A DNA stretch of 64,000 nucleotides from Catenovulum agarivorans YM01 (GCF_000281085.1 NZ_JH767526.1:232105-296104), one strand, 5' to 3'; positions 38,029-48,465 are shown, counted from the first letter of the stretch. The notes: generated by a model from the sequence alone, not told the origin. Program-made: numbers and translations.

Positions 38029-40550
38029 GCATCTATGCATTTTTGCAGCTCCGCAAAATTAAAGGGTTTAGTAACGTAAGCGTCCATACCTGCGTCTAAA
38101 CATTTTTTTTCATTTTGACTGGTAACATCTGCCGTGAGCGCAATTATCGGCGTTGCTTTTGCATTGGTTGAGCGCTCAAGCAACCTTATTTCTTGTGTTG
38201 CAGTGTAGCCATCTATGCCGGGTAACATACAGTCCATTAATACTAACAAATAATATTCAGGCTGGAACATTTTTAGCGCGTCTTCACCATTTTCAGCCCA
38301 ATCAACTTGGTATCCTTTACCTGTTAGGTACTGCTCTGCCACCATGTAGTTAATATCATTGTCTTCAACAATTAAAATTCGCTTATTGCCATTTCCTGTT
38401 GGTTGTACTGGCGCTGCTTCTACTTCACTTTCATGTTCGTGCGGCTCTAAGCTTTTGCATAAAGTCTGCAGGAGTTTTTTGCCAATAATAGGTTTGTGGA
38501 TATGTTTAATGTTTAATTTCTGGCATTCTTGGTATATCTCTTCTGAATCAACTGAAGTTATGAGTATGGCTTGGCAGTGACTGGGTAATAACTTATAGAT
38601 AGATTTATATAGTGATAATCCATCTATATGCGGCATAGCATAATCTAGGAGTAAAAAATCGCAGTCGATACGTTTTTGTTCACTCAACCAGCTTTTTAAT
38701 TCTATCGGTGCTAAAAAATTATGGTGTTTGATATGCCAACTGTCGCAAAAACCATTTAACACCCGGTGGTTTTCGGCAATATCATCAATAATAAGTGCTA
38801 CGCTATTGTGTAGTATCTCGGGCGCAACATGGTATTGTGCTGATTTCTCTATTTTGAGTGGCAATTCAAAATAAAACTTACTACCTTGTTGCGGCTGTGA
38901 TGCCACTTTTAGTGTGCCCTTCATCAAGGTCACTAATCTTTGGCATAAGGCCAGCCCTAAACCTGTGCCACCATATTTTCGTGTAGTTGAACCATCAGCT
39001 TGTTCAAATGCTTTAAATATGTTGTTTTGCTGTTGTTCGGTTAAACCAATTCCGGTGTCGGCCACGGAAAATTCAATATGAGCAAGCTCTTTGGTTGAGT
39101 GTTCGGCTAGTTTTACACTGACAGTAATGCAGCCAGCCTCAGTGAATTTAACCGCATTTGAAATTAAATTGCCGAGTATCTGGCTAATTCTTATGTCATC
39201 GGCAAATACCTGCATGTTCGCTACGTCAGACATATCAATAATCATTTCTAGACCTTTTTGGCTGGCGTTTGCTCTATGTGCCAGTACTACATCTTCAACA
39301 AGTTCTTGTAGTTTGGTCGAAACTGGGTGAATTTCTAGCTTTTGTGCTTCAATTTTCGAGAAGTCTAAGATGTCGTTTATGATCCCCATTAATAGACGGC
39401 CAGAGTTCTCAATGGTTTTGAGTTTACTCTTTTGTTCTTTATTTAATTGGCTAGAGGCTAACAATTGTGCCATGCCAAGTACACCATTTAACGGGGTGCG
39501 AATTTCATGACTCATGTTGGCTAAAAATTCACTTTTAGCTTGGCTGGCTTGTTCGGCTTGATGTTTGGCTTGTGCAAGTTGATTGTGTTGTTGCTCTATC
39601 ACATTAGATAGTTTTTTAGAAAAAATAACCGCGCCAGTGCCGAATAACATAATACTGATTAAGGTGATTATCAGTACGTACAAAGTGAGCTCAGATACAT
39701 TTTCTTCAACGGCTGTATGGGGGATTAAACCAACAAATTTCCAATTTAAGTAAGGTGAAATATATTCAACCGCTAAAAACTTGTCGGCTTCTGACAGGGT
39801 GTTTTCAACATATTTAAACACATTTTGTGGATTTCGTGTGTCAGCTAAGATTCTACCCGTATGTTCAATGACCACTAACTCACCTTGCTCACCAAATTCT
39901 GCTTTCGACAGCATTTTAGTAAATTCGTCTAAAGTAATATCAATACCAACCACACCAATCATTTTGTTTTGTTGGTTTTTGATCAGGCGAACTGTCGATA
40001 TGAGCATGGTGTTATCAGCTGCCCAATAATAAGCGGGCGCTCGGATAATCTCACCATCCGCTTGTTTGGCTGATGTGTACCAAGGCCGCATTCGTGGATC
40101 ATAATTGTCTGTGGTCGAACCTTCAGGCCATTGAACATAACCACCTTGCTCAGTGCCAAAATAAATGTAATTGAGGTTTGGGTAATGCTGGGCTATTTGA
40201 GCAAATTGTTTAAACAGCGCTTTTTCTGCTGTATTGCTTGAGCTAGGTCGCATTTGTGTTGCTGGCAAGTGCATATAAGTCGATATATGTTGGGCACTGT
40301 CTTTAAATATTTCTTGTTCACTGAGTAAGCTGAGTTGGCTTGCATACAGTTTAAACATTTGACTGATGCCATTGTCAATTTGCTGGACTTCGCCGTAAAA
40401 GCGGCTTTCGAAAGCATCTCGAGCATGGGTTTGCACTTCGTTAATGGTAAAAACAAAGTTAGTAAACAAGGGAATTGTTACAGCACATAAAAATGCTAAA
40501 ACCAATTTAAAGCGTAAATTTCGCACGTCTATCCTTGTCTCAGCCTTCAA
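38010..40550 (-). CDS. Cache-sensor hybrid histidine kinase with two receiver domains
   Basis: An 846-residue protein. An N-terminal helix (about 12-32), a periplasmic dCache domain (about 35-285) and a second helix near 290-312 precede HisKA with His348 in [12 protein letters not shown] and HATPase_c ([25 protein letters not shown]). The first receiver (about 590-700; [12 protein letters not shown]) and second receiver (about 725-845; [18 protein letters not shown]) follow. No Hpt domain is attached. It likely senses an extracellular small molecule. It is divergent from the TonB receptor gene. Confidence 0.87.
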   Translation of the reverse strand: MKAETRIDVRNLRFKLVLAFLCAVTIPLFTNFVFTINEVQTHARDAFESRFYGEVQQIDNGISQMFKLYASQLSLLSEQEIFKDSAQHISTYMHLPATQMRPSSSNTAEKALFKQFAQIAQHYPNLNYIYFGTEQGGYVQWPEGSTTDNYDPRMRPWYTSAKQADGEIIRAPAYYWAADNTMLISTVRLIKNQQNKMIGVVGIDITLDEFTKMLSKAEFGEQGELVVIEHTGRILADTRNPQNVFKYVENTLSEADKFLAVEYISPYLNWKFVGLIPHTAVEENVSELTLYVLIITLISIMLFGTGAVIFSKKLSNVIEQQHNQLAQAKHQAEQASQAKSEFLANMSHEIRTPLNGVLGMAQLLASSQLNKEQKSKLKTIENSGRLLMGIINDILDFSKIEAQKLEIHPVSTKLQELVEDVVLAHRANASQKGLEMIIDMSDVANMQVFADDIRISQILGNLISNAVKFTEAGCITVSVKLAEHSTKELAHIEFSVADTGIGLTEQQQNNIFKAFEQADGSTTRKYGGTGLGLALCQRLVTLMKGTLKVASQPQQGSKFYFELPLKIEKSAQYHVAPEILHNSVALIIDDIAENHRVLNGFCDSWHIKHHNFLAPIELKSWLSEQKRIDCDFLLLDYAMPHIDGLSLYKSIYKLLPSHCQAILITSVDSEEIYQECQKLNIKHIHKPIIGKKLLQTLCKSLEPHEHESEVEAAPVQPTGNGNKRILIVEDNDINYMVAEQYLTGKGYQVDWAENGEDALKMFQPEYYLLVLMDCMLPGIDGYTATQEIRLLERSTNAKATPIIALTADVTSQNEKKCLDAGMDAYVTKPFNFAELQKCIDAYSTQT

Positions 40551-40665
40551 TAGAATTGTTACTAACTATAGTCACGCCCTTTAAGCAATTCCATAATATC
40601 TTTAGAAAAATTCATCTTCTACTATAATAAATTATCAAACTCACTTAATCGCACTGGGCTGATAC

Positions 40666-43143
40666 ATGCAACCACAATGGGCAAAACTTTTAGTTAAACC
40701 TAGTTACTTAGCTCAAGTTGTAAGCTCTGTATTAACTGGATTGCCTGTGTCGGTTATTGCTCAAGTAGTTGATTCAACTCAATTGGTTAGCTCAGATATC
40801 GAAGTTATCCAAGTAACTTCATCAAAGCGTGTGCAAAATATGCAAACTGTGCCAGTGGCGTTGCAAGCTTTGTCAGGTCGAACTGTTTCTGAGCTTAATT
40901 TAGCTAATTTAGACGCTTTAAACCTGTATTTGCCTAATGTTGCTATTGCAGCTAGAGGGCCAGGACAAGCCGATATTTTTATGCGAGGCATGGCGATACA
41001 ACCCATAGCGGTTATGTTAGCTGGTGCACAAGGTAGTATGCCAAATGTTGCTGTGTATTTAGATGAGCAACCCGTAACAGCACCAGGCAGAAACATTGAT
41101 TTGTATACACATGATTTAGCTAGAGTTGAAGTTTTAGCTGGCCCGCAAGGCACATTGTTTGGTGCGAGCGCTCAAGCTGGCACCGTAAGGTACATTACCA
41201 ACAAACCTTCGCGATTTAGATTTGAAGCAAGTACCAGTTTAGATTTTGCTCACACTAAACAAGGTGATAATAGCCACAGTTTACAAGCTATGCTGAATTT
41301 CCCCGTAGGTGATGATCTTGCATTACGTTTGTCGGCATATACAGTGTCGCAAGGTGGTTATATAGATAACCAATACGGTGAATTTACTTTAGACCCTGCA
41401 ATAAACCCCAACTCGCTTGTTAATTTGAATGATGCTAGTTACCAAACAATTAATAACCAACATCTTATCAAAGATGACTTTAATCAAAGTGTGTATCAAG
41501 GTTTTCGCTTATCGGGCAAATATTGGCTCAATGACGATTGGCAAATACTCTTGCAACATAATGCTCAGCAGATTGAAGCTGATGGTGTGTTTGATATGGA
41601 CCCTGAAGTCGGCGATTTAGCCGTTGGTCGATTTTTTCCAGATAAGCTCGAAGATGAATTTAACCAGACCTCGTTGACGTTAGAAGGCCGAATTGACCAA
41701 TTGGAAGTTTTGTACGCAGGCTCTATGTTAGAGCGTGAAGTTAATCAACTTATTGACTATACAGGTTATAACAATAGTGGGGCTTATATTGCGTATTACA
41801 CTTGCACTTATAATAATCCCAATTACATAGTTAATTATAATATTCCAGCAAGTTTGATCACCGAACAGAGACAATGTAAAGATCCAACTAAAGGATTTGT
41901 CGGTAAGCAGATGCACGACAAAACAACCCATGAGCTTAGGTTTGTTTATGATGCTAACCCATACTTGGATTCTGTTTTTGGTTTGTATTTAGATGATTTT
42001 GAACTCGCAACCTTAGACGACTATGTGTATTTAGCTGCACCTGAACTCGGTTTTGCAGCCAACGCGCCGATATCAAGCGCAAAAAGTATTAATCCGCATC
42101 CACGTGCCGCTGGCGTAACTTTTTTTAATGACATTACTAGACGCGAAAAACAGCAAGCTCTGTTTGCCGAGTTGTCGTTTAATTTGTCGGAGCAAGTTAC
42201 TGCGACTTTGGGGGCTCGGAAGTACAAAATTGAAACTGATATAAGTGGTTCATCTAATTTTGCTGATGGTATTTTTCAAGGCTCAGTAAATACTGACCGC
42301 GGGCGCGATTATGATGTTTCTGGTGGGCATAGCGATAAACCACTTAAGCAGTCAGATACCATATACAAAGTGAACCTGAGTTATAACTGGCAACAGGATA
42401 AATTAGTTTACGCCACTTATTCTGAAGGTTTTAGGCCAGGCGGATTTAATCGCGGAGGTGGTATTCAATCGACCAACCCTGAATTTGCCGACGTCGCAAC
42501 TACATATAACACAGATGATGTTAAAAACTATGAGCTAGGGCTGAAATCCACTTGGTTGGATAACAAGTTACGTTTTAATGCAAATGCTTACCATATTAAA
42601 TGGCAAAATATGCAAGTTTCACGTTTTGATCCACAAAACGTATCTATTTTAACTTTTATTGAAAATGCGGCTGACTCAAGAATAAATGGCCTAGAAGGGG
42701 ATATTATTTGGCAACTAACACCAAGTTGGCGTTTGTTTGCCGCAGCCTCATTTATTGACAGCAAATTAACCGAATTAAAAGCGCAGGCGATAGAGCTTGC
42801 TCCGGTTGGCAGTGAATTACCTTTAACCCCAAATTTTCAGGGCAACATTCGCAGCCATTACAATTGGAAAATAAACAAATATTGGTTAGATTGGCAATTG
42901 TCATTGGTATATTCACAAAGTGCTTGGAGTTCGTTGGTTGCAGAGCAACGTGAGCTACAAGACAGTTATCAAATTATCAATACATCCATCAGTTTAGAGT
43001 TAAATAAGTGGTTACTGCAGTTGTATATTAATAATCTAACCGATGAAAGAGCCGAGCTTTTTATTAACGACCAAGACGATATCAAAAGAGTTACTGTTAA
43101 TCGGCCACAAACTTTTGGTATAAAACTCAAATACACATATTAA
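40666..43143 (+). CDS. TonB-dependent receptor
   Basis: An 825-residue outer-membrane receptor. A weak signal peptide (about 1-33) is followed by a TonB-box-like IEVIQVTSSKR near 46. The plug domain (about 55-175) includes VPVALQALSGRTV, DIFMRGMAI and LAGPQGTLFGASAQAGTVRYIT. The beta-barrel ends in the aromatic LKYTY. The substrate is unknown; the plug type resembles the large Alteromonadales receptors for carbohydrates, siderophores or vitamins. A TPR-sulfotransferase gene follows 16 bp downstream, so the two are co-transcribed. Confidence 0.87.
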   Translation: MQPQWAKLLVKPSYLAQVVSSVLTGLPVSVIAQVVDSTQLVSSDIEVIQVTSSKRVQNMQTVPVALQALSGRTVSELNLANLDALNLYLPNVAIAARGPGQADIFMRGMAIQPIAVMLAGAQGSMPNVAVYLDEQPVTAPGRNIDLYTHDLARVEVLAGPQGTLFGASAQAGTVRYITNKPSRFRFEASTSLDFAHTKQGDNSHSLQAMLNFPVGDDLALRLSAYTVSQGGYIDNQYGEFTLDPAINPNSLVNLNDASYQTINNQHLIKDDFNQSVYQGFRLSGKYWLNDDWQILLQHNAQQIEADGVFDMDPEVGDLAVGRFFPDKLEDEFNQTSLTLEGRIDQLEVLYAGSMLEREVNQLIDYTGYNNSGAYIAYYTCTYNNPNYIVNYNIPASLITEQRQCKDPTKGFVGKQMHDKTTHELRFVYDANPYLDSVFGLYLDDFELATLDDYVYLAAPELGFAANAPISSAKSINPHPRAAGVTFFNDITRREKQQALFAELSFNLSEQVTATLGARKYKIETDISGSSNFADGIFQGSVNTDRGRDYDVSGGHSDKPLKQSDTIYKVNLSYNWQQDKLVYATYSEGFRPGGFNRGGGIQSTNPEFADVATTYNTDDVKNYELGLKSTWLDNKLRFNANAYHIKWQNMQVSRFDPQNVSILTFIENAADSRINGLEGDIIWQLTPSWRLFAAASFIDSKLTELKAQAIELAPVGSELPLTPNFQGNIRSHYNWKINKYWLDWQLSLVYSQSAWSSLVAEQRELQDSYQIINTSISLELNKWLLQLYINNLTDERAELFINDQDDIKRVTVNRPQTFGIKLKYTY

Positions 43144-43159
43144 CGACGAACAGATACTT

Positions 43160-45106
43160 ATGCTGCAACAAATACAGGCTTTGGTTAAAAATGGTGATGT
43201 GCACGAAGCTTGGCGTCGTTTGCAGCAAATTGAGCAAACTGAATATGGTCAACTGGGTTTTTATCTTGCGGCTGTGTGTAATAGGTATTTAAACCAGCCG
43301 AGCCTAGCATTAGGTTTTATTGATAATTTGCTCAAAATTAACCCAAAACATGCGCGTGGGTATCAAGAACAAGCCTACAATTATTTGTTGTTAAACAACT
43401 CAAATAAAGCATTAGCTGCTTTGTTAAAAGCAACAAAATACAACCCAAGCTTAACCAGTGCTTGGTTAAAACTCGCCGATATCTACCAGTTAAATCAGCA
43501 GTTAAGTTTAGCTGAGAATGCCCGCGCAAATGCTGAGTATTACCAAAGTTTGCCGCTGCATATCCGCAGCGGTTATTCAAATTTGTATGAAGGCAATATT
43601 GCGCAGGCACAGCGCAGGTGCCAATTTTATTTGCAACAACAGCCTGACAATGTTGAAGCTATGCGCTTGTTAGCGCAAATTGCCAGTAGTAATCAGCATT
43701 ACGATAAAGCCGAATTTTTATTAGACAGTGCTTTGTTGTTAGCGCCAGAACATGTGTTCTGCCAATATGATTTAGTTGTAGTGCTCCAAAATAGGCAAAA
43801 GTTTGTAAGGGCTTATCAATTGGCGACTAAGCTGGTAGAAAAAAGCCCGAATAATCTGAGTTTTGTTTTGTGTTTGGCAAACCAAGCCGCCGCAATAAAT
43901 CAGTTTGAACAAGCTGAAGTGGCGTATAAACAAGTATTGGAAAACTTACCTGACACTTCATTCGAGCGTGCACAGGTTTTTATTGCACTCGGCCATTTAT
44001 ACAAAACCCTTGGGCAAACAGAGCAAGCGCAACACGCCTATCAAAGCGCCTATCAAGCTGATGTCTTGTGTGCCGATGCCTATTGGAGTTTAGCCAATTT
44101 AAAACGATATCAATTTAGCCAAGCTGAATTGCAACTCATGTTAGATACATTGGAGCAGCAAATATTAGTGAATAATGAGCAATGTTTGTTGAGCTTTGCT
44201 TTGGCTAAAGCATTTGAACTTAGAGAAAATTATCAACGTGCAGCTTGTTTTTATCAAAGCGCAAATCATCTGCGTTTAACTGAGCTTAAGTATAATAATC
44301 AACAACATGTGCAGAGCATTAACGAACAAAAGGTCAATTTTCCCGCTGAGTTGTTGTCGCAGCTTGTTACTCGAACAGATGCCAAAATAACCCCGATTTT
44401 TATCCTTGGTTTACCAAGAGCGGGCAGTACTTTGCTTGAGCAGATATTGGCGTCTCATTCTGATATTCAAGGCACAATGGAATTGCCAAATATCATGCAA
44501 ATCGCAGAGCAGTTAGCTCAACAAGCGGCAGAAAAAGGTTTGAGTTTGGCAGATTTTCTACAAACGTTTAGCCAAGCTGAATTGGCTGAAATGGGTGAAA
44601 ATTATTTACAGCAAACAGAGGTTTTTCATAAAAATTCACGTTATTTTATCGATAAAATGCCTAACAATTTTAAGCATGTTGGCTTAATTAAATTAATTTT
44701 ACCTCAGGCTAAAATTATCGATATTCGGCGCAATATTAAAGATGCCTGTATGGCCAACTATAAGCAGTATTATGCCCAAGGGCAGGCGTTTAGTTATAAC
44801 TTACGTCATTGTGCTAATTTTTATCATGCGTACACAGATTTAATGGATTATTGGTACAAACAAATTCCACAAGACTTGATGTTAGTAGAATACGAGCAAT
44901 TAGTTGCACAGCCAGAGCAGCATATTAAAGATATTTGCCATATGTTAGGCTGTGATTTTCAACCAAGTATGCTGCAATTTCATCAAAATACTAGAGCGGT
45001 TAAAACGCCAAGTGCAGAGCAAGTACGCCAACCTATTTATACCTCAAGCATAGGTAGTTGGCAGGTATATGCGCAGTACCTGCCGGAGTTGCAGCAAATT
45101 ATTTAA
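43160..45106 (+). CDS. TPR-repeat sulfotransferase
   Basis: A 648-residue protein. Roughly the first 385 residues are TPR repeats (for example ARGYQEQAYNYLLLNNSNKALAALLKA). A Sulfotransfer_3-type domain follows, beginning TPIFILGLPRAGSTLLEQILASH, the PAPS 5'-phosphosulfate loop. FIDKMPNNFKHVGLIKLILP and later VEYEQLVAQP are family blocks. It would transfer sulfate from PAPS to an unknown acceptor. No signal peptide is evident. The tight spacing to the TonB receptor suggests joint function. Its end overlaps the convergent spermidine-synthase-like gene by 8 bp. Confidence 0.82.
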   Translation: MLQQIQALVKNGDVHEAWRRLQQIEQTEYGQLGFYLAAVCNRYLNQPSLALGFIDNLLKINPKHARGYQEQAYNYLLLNNSNKALAALLKATKYNPSLTSAWLKLADIYQLNQQLSLAENARANAEYYQSLPLHIRSGYSNLYEGNIAQAQRRCQFYLQQQPDNVEAMRLLAQIASSNQHYDKAEFLLDSALLLAPEHVFCQYDLVVVLQNRQKFVRAYQLATKLVEKSPNNLSFVLCLANQAAAINQFEQAEVAYKQVLENLPDTSFERAQVFIALGHLYKTLGQTEQAQHAYQSAYQADVLCADAYWSLANLKRYQFSQAELQLMLDTLEQQILVNNEQCLLSFALAKAFELRENYQRAACFYQSANHLRLTELKYNNQQHVQSINEQKVNFPAELLSQLVTRTDAKITPIFILGLPRAGSTLLEQILASHSDIQGTMELPNIMQIAEQLAQQAAEKGLSLADFLQTFSQAELAEMGENYLQQTEVFHKNSRYFIDKMPNNFKHVGLIKLILPQAKIIDIRRNIKDACMANYKQYYAQGQAFSYNLRHCANFYHAYTDLMDYWYKQIPQDLMLVEYEQLVAQPEQHIKDICHMLGCDFQPSMLQFHQNTRAVKTPSAEQVRQPIYTSSIGSWQVYAQYLPELQQII

Positions 45107-46001
45107 GCAAATTCGCCGGCGAATATTCATCAGTTAATACTCGAGCTGTGACATCCCAATCCACCATGTCTGTAATAGATTCAAATAATAAGTTGCTATC
45201 TAACCCATAGCGGCTTAGTTGGTTATTTAGTTGTGGGGATAAATTATTTGTCAGCGAAAAGTTGTCGCAGTTACAGGCGAATATCACACGATTGCCTTTA
45301 GTCGGTGCTTTAAATATATCAAGCTGGTTAAAGACTTTTTGGTAAGTAACTGATTCGTGATCATATAAATCACTAGTGCTAAATGTGTTGGCGGCTAACA
45401 AGCCGTTTGCTGATAATAGGCGTTTGCATTCAGTTAAAAACTCCTGAGTCATTAAATGCTCTGGAATATAATCACCATTAAACGCATCGAGTATTATCCA
45501 ATCAAATTGCTGCTTTTGTAAAAGTGCCCGTTTAACAAAAACACGAGCATCTTTTATCTCACTTTTTATTTGTTGGTTTTCTTGATAGTCAAAATATTCT
45601 TTGGCGAGTTTTACTACGGCAGGATCTATATCAACCGAGACTATTTCACTTGTCGGCGATATTTGATGGATAACATTAGCAAGGGTGCCACCGCCTAAAC
45701 CCAATATTAATACGCGTTTTGGGGTTGGGTTGTGGGCTAAACCTAACAAGGTGCCTTGCACATATTCAAATACCAATTGCTCAGGCTGCTTTAAGTTGAT
45801 ACAAGCCTGATTACTGACTTTTTTTCGGCGTGTTTCAAACTGCATACAGCGAATGCCTTTGTTTTCAGTAATCACTATATTGCGGTAGATGGAGCGCTCT
45901 TTGTGTACTTCAACCAATTTGGCAAAAGCTAGGTTGCTAGTAAATAACTGGGCTGCTGCACACAAAACTAAGCTGGTTATTACTTTTTTAGAAGTACGCA
46001 T
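45099..46001 (-). CDS. Spermidine synthase-like protein with signal peptide
   Basis: A 300-residue protein. Residues 1-27 form a signal peptide (SLVLCAAAQLFTSNLAFA), and the rest is a spermidine-synthase-type Rossmann domain: LILGLGGGTLANVI, SVDIDPAVVKLAK and WIILDAFNGDYIPEHL. Such domains usually form the C-terminus of fused transporter/spermidine-synthase proteins. Here it is a separate, apparently exported polypeptide; aminopropyl transfer in the periplasm is doubtful because the donor is cytoplasmic. The gene starts 3 bp after the membrane partner's stop. Both carry complete ends, so a split-fusion arrangement is more likely than a sequencing frameshift. Confidence 0.72.
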   Translation of the reverse strand: MRTSKKVITSLVLCAAAQLFTSNLAFAKLVEVHKERSIYRNIVITENKGIRCMQFETRRKKVSNQACINLKQPEQLVFEYVQGTLLGLAHNPTPKRVLILGLGGGTLANVIHQISPTSEIVSVDIDPAVVKLAKEYFDYQENQQIKSEIKDARVFVKRALLQKQQFDWIILDAFNGDYIPEHLMTQEFLTECKRLLSANGLLAANTFSTSDLYDHESVTYQKVFNQLDIFKAPTKGNRVIFACNCDNFSLTNNLSPQLNNQLSRYGLDSNLLFESITDMVDWDVTARVLTDEYSPANLLK

Positions 46002-46004
46002 AAT

Positions 46005-46640
46005 TTATTCACTCACTACTGCATTGTTGGTTAACTGACTTGTGGTTTTATTGGTTAGAGTGAAGGTTGCAAATGCAAGCACTGCACAACTGGCTAAAAT
46101 GGCAAAAATAAACCAAAGAATTTGGCTAACTTCCATCCAGAGGACCAAATAAAAAGAGGTCATTATTGTGCCTATGGCACTACCTAAAGTAGAGATAAAA
46201 TATAAAAAGCCAGCAGTTTGACCGGATGATTGGGTCGAAACCGTTAATAATCGCACAGAGTAGGGCGATATCATGCCCATGACGACACTTGGTAACAAAA
46301 ATACTAAAGTTGCTGCGACCAATGAGCCATATCTAGGATCTTCAATCCAAGCAAACACCAACTCAAATAATTGTTCCGAATAAAAAATACTCGGCAAAAT
46401 TGCCAATGCTGCAACTACAAAAATGCTCGCAAATTTAGTCAAACTAGGTTGCTTGACTGACAACTTACCGCCAGTTAAATAACCTAATGACAGCGCCAAC
46501 ATAAACACAGTAATAATACTGCCCCATACATACACGCTACTACCAAAGTAAGGCGCTAACATTCTGCCACCAAGTAGTTCAAATGACATGATGGAAAAAC
46601 CAGCACTAAAGGCCAGTAATATGACTATTAATTTTTGCAT
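46005..46640 (-). CDS. Membrane half of a split fused transporter/spermidine-synthase protein
   Basis: A 211-residue protein with about six transmembrane helices. It opens with SFELLGGRMLAPYFGSSVYVWGSIITVFMLALSLGYLTGGKLS, the signature of the N-terminal MFS-like part of fused MFS/spermidine synthase proteins, and also has LLPSVVMGMISPYSVRLL. It is translated immediately before the signal-peptide-bearing synthase-like protein (3-bp gap), so the two presumably form one complex. Substrate unknown. Confidence 0.75.
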   Translation of the reverse strand: MQKLIVILLAFSAGFSIMSFELLGGRMLAPYFGSSVYVWGSIITVFMLALSLGYLTGGKLSVKQPSLTKFASIFVVAALAILPSIFYSEQLFELVFAWIEDPRYGSLVAATLVFLLPSVVMGMISPYSVRLLTVSTQSSGQTAGFLYFISTLGSAIGTIMTSFYLVLWMEVSQILWFIFAILASCAVLAFATFTLTNKTTSQLTNNAVVSE

Positions 46641-46803
46641 AATTGCTTAGATTTATTTGTTATTTATTTGCTTGAGTAGCAGGTAAATTAACGTGAAATT
46701 AACCTTTGTGCAAATACTGAAATTGTAGAGGTAGCTCTTTTTAAATTTACATATTGTATTCCTAAATATATTAGTAAATGGTAAAGTAAACGTGTTTGTA
46801 ATG

Positions 46804-46822
46804 GTTAATGCTAATTATTGTT
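46804..46822 (+). promoter_or_regulatory. Candidate Fur box upstream of the PepSY gene
   Basis: GTTAATGCTAATTATTGTT matches the 19-bp Fur consensus at 14 positions, and ends 18 bp before the start of the PepSY gene. It is weaker than the one at 15278, but the gene's own family is iron-linked. Confidence 0.45.
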
Positions 46823-46840
46823 ATTTAAGGTTGTAATTAT

Positions 46841-47995
46841 ATGGCTAAGTTGAGCAATCGATTTTGGTTTCAATTACACGGATGGTTTTCTTTGCCAATT
46901 TGGATGGTGTTTTGTTTTGTTTGTTTAACCGGCACTATTGCTGTTGTCAGTCACGAAATAACTTGGTTGGTTAACCCTAACGCGCGTGCGGTTAATTCAC
47001 AGCAGTTGCCTGCTAAGCCAATTGAGCAACTTATTGCTGCAGTAGAAAAAGCCCATCCAACCGCTGATGTAACTAATGTAATGCGTTTTGAACCTTATTT
47101 AGCAACAGCTGTCACATTTACCGATACGGATAAACCTTACGCAATTGCTTACGTAAACCAGTACACTGGCGAAATTCAAGAAGTGAACAATGGTGTGACT
47201 TTTGTTGGTTTTATGCGTTCATTGCATGGCTGGTTGTTATTTCCGTGGCAGCATAGTTACAGTTTAGGTTATTACTTAGTCTGTATTATGGCGATACTGA
47301 TGTTAGGTGCTTTGATCACTGGGTTAGTGGTTTATAAAAAGTTCTGGAAAGGTTTTTTCAAATTCAATTTACGCACAAACCAAGGTAAACGCACTTTGTT
47401 TAACGATTTACATCGTTTATCTGGTGTATGGTCAATTTGGTTTATGCTGGTTATGAGCTTAACTGGTTTGTGGTACTTGGTGCAGGCGATCTGTTGGCAT
47501 GCTGAAATTGAAATTGAGCCACATGCGCCAATGATCCCGGTTGCCCAATTACCATCAAATCTGAATGAGCAGCCACAAGTTAGCTATTCATTATCTGACA
47601 GTATCAGCATTGCTCGTCAGCTCTATCCTGATTTTAACCCGAGTTATATCCATTTACCTGAGCACAATCGTGATACTTATCATTTATCTGGTGCTGGGGA
47701 TTTTATTTTCTTTGATCAATACAGTTATAAACTTAATGTTAATCCTTGGACTGGCGCGGTTGAATATAAAAACGACCCTAGCAGTATGACCTTGATGCAA
47801 ACCTTATCACACATAGCAGATCCGCTACATTATGGAACTATTGGTGGTTTAGTCACTAAATTCATCTGGTTTGTATTTGGCATTATTTTAACTGGCATGT
47901 CGATTACTGGATTTTGCATGTGGTTTTTACGCACAAATAAAGCACAGAAAAGAGTCGAACAAGTAGCAGAACAAGTTGTAGGGGAGAGTGCATAA
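46841..47995 (+). CDS. PepSY domain-containing inner membrane protein (PiuB-like)
   Basis: A 384-residue protein with four helices (about 15-38, 140-165, 190-215, 345-370). It has the PepSY_TM pattern: RFWFQLHGWFSLPIWMVFCFVCLTGTIAVVSHEI, FMRSLHGWLLFP and LHRLSGVWSIWFMLVMSLTGL, whose conserved histidines may bind haem. Relatives are linked to siderophore or iron reduction. It overlaps the next gene by one base (TAATG) and has a Fur-box candidate upstream. Confidence 0.78.
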   Translation: MAKLSNRFWFQLHGWFSLPIWMVFCFVCLTGTIAVVSHEITWLVNPNARAVNSQQLPAKPIEQLIAAVEKAHPTADVTNVMRFEPYLATAVTFTDTDKPYAIAYVNQYTGEIQEVNNGVTFVGFMRSLHGWLLFPWQHSYSLGYYLVCIMAILMLGALITGLVVYKKFWKGFFKFNLRTNQGKRTLFNDLHRLSGVWSIWFMLVMSLTGLWYLVQAICWHAEIEIEPHAPMIPVAQLPSNLNEQPQVSYSLSDSISIARQLYPDFNPSYIHLPEHNRDTYHLSGAGDFIFFDQYSYKLNVNPWTGAVEYKNDPSSMTLMQTLSHIADPLHYGTIGGLVTKFIWFVFGIILTGMSITGFCMWFLRTNKAQKRVEQVAEQVVGESA

Positions 47996-48465
47996 TGGCG
48001 CGTAAAAATTCATTGTGGCAAAAAAATAAATATTGGTTAAATGCTTGGATATTGGTGTTACCTGCATGGTTTTTTTACCAGTCACTGTACCCAACATTTC
48101 CAGATGCGTTAGGCAGCCAGCAGGTTGGCAACTTTGAAATTACTTTGATGCCGTATGATGAAGATGCACCGTATACACATGATGGTGTGTACGTAAAAGA
48201 TTTTTTGCTGACTTTTTCTAAAGGTCAGATTAGTGATATTAAACAAGCTTACTTAAATATTGGTGAGCAGAGTTTGCCATTGGAGCAGTTCGCGGACAGA
48301 TCTGAAGGGATATTGCATGGCACAAAACATGGCCAACATGTGCATGCTTTAGCTAAACAAACTTTGTTACCTTCGGACAAAATTTGGTTAACCATGCAAA
48401 CTTGGTCTGGTGAATCTTTTATTGCCTCTTGGGATGTGCCTAAGCATCTTGTTGAGATTAATTAG
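47995..48465 (+). CDS. Hypothetical membrane-anchored partner of the PepSY protein
   Basis: A 156-residue protein. One helix near residues 12-30 (YWLNAWILVLPAWFFYQSLYP) anchors a periplasmic domain of about 125 residues with histidine clusters (HDGVYV, HGTKHGQHVHALAKQ). I do not recognise a named domain. Overlap with the PepSY gene start/stop means translational coupling, so a joint role in iron or metal handling is inferred from context. The histidines could be metal ligands. Confidence 0.6.
   Translation: MARKNSLWQKNKYWLNAWILVLPAWFFYQSLYPTFPDALGSQQVGNFEITLMPYDEDAPYTHDGVYVKDFLLTFSKGQISDIKQAYLNIGEQSLPLEQFADRSEGILHGTKHGQHVHALAKQTLLPSDKIWLTMQTWSGESFIASWDVPKHLVEIN

Noticed and set aside
45099..46640. 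Frameshifted pseudogene of a fused MFS/spermidine synthase
   Set aside because: The downstream half begins with its own start codon and a clean signal peptide, and a 3-bp intergenic gap separates complete genes.
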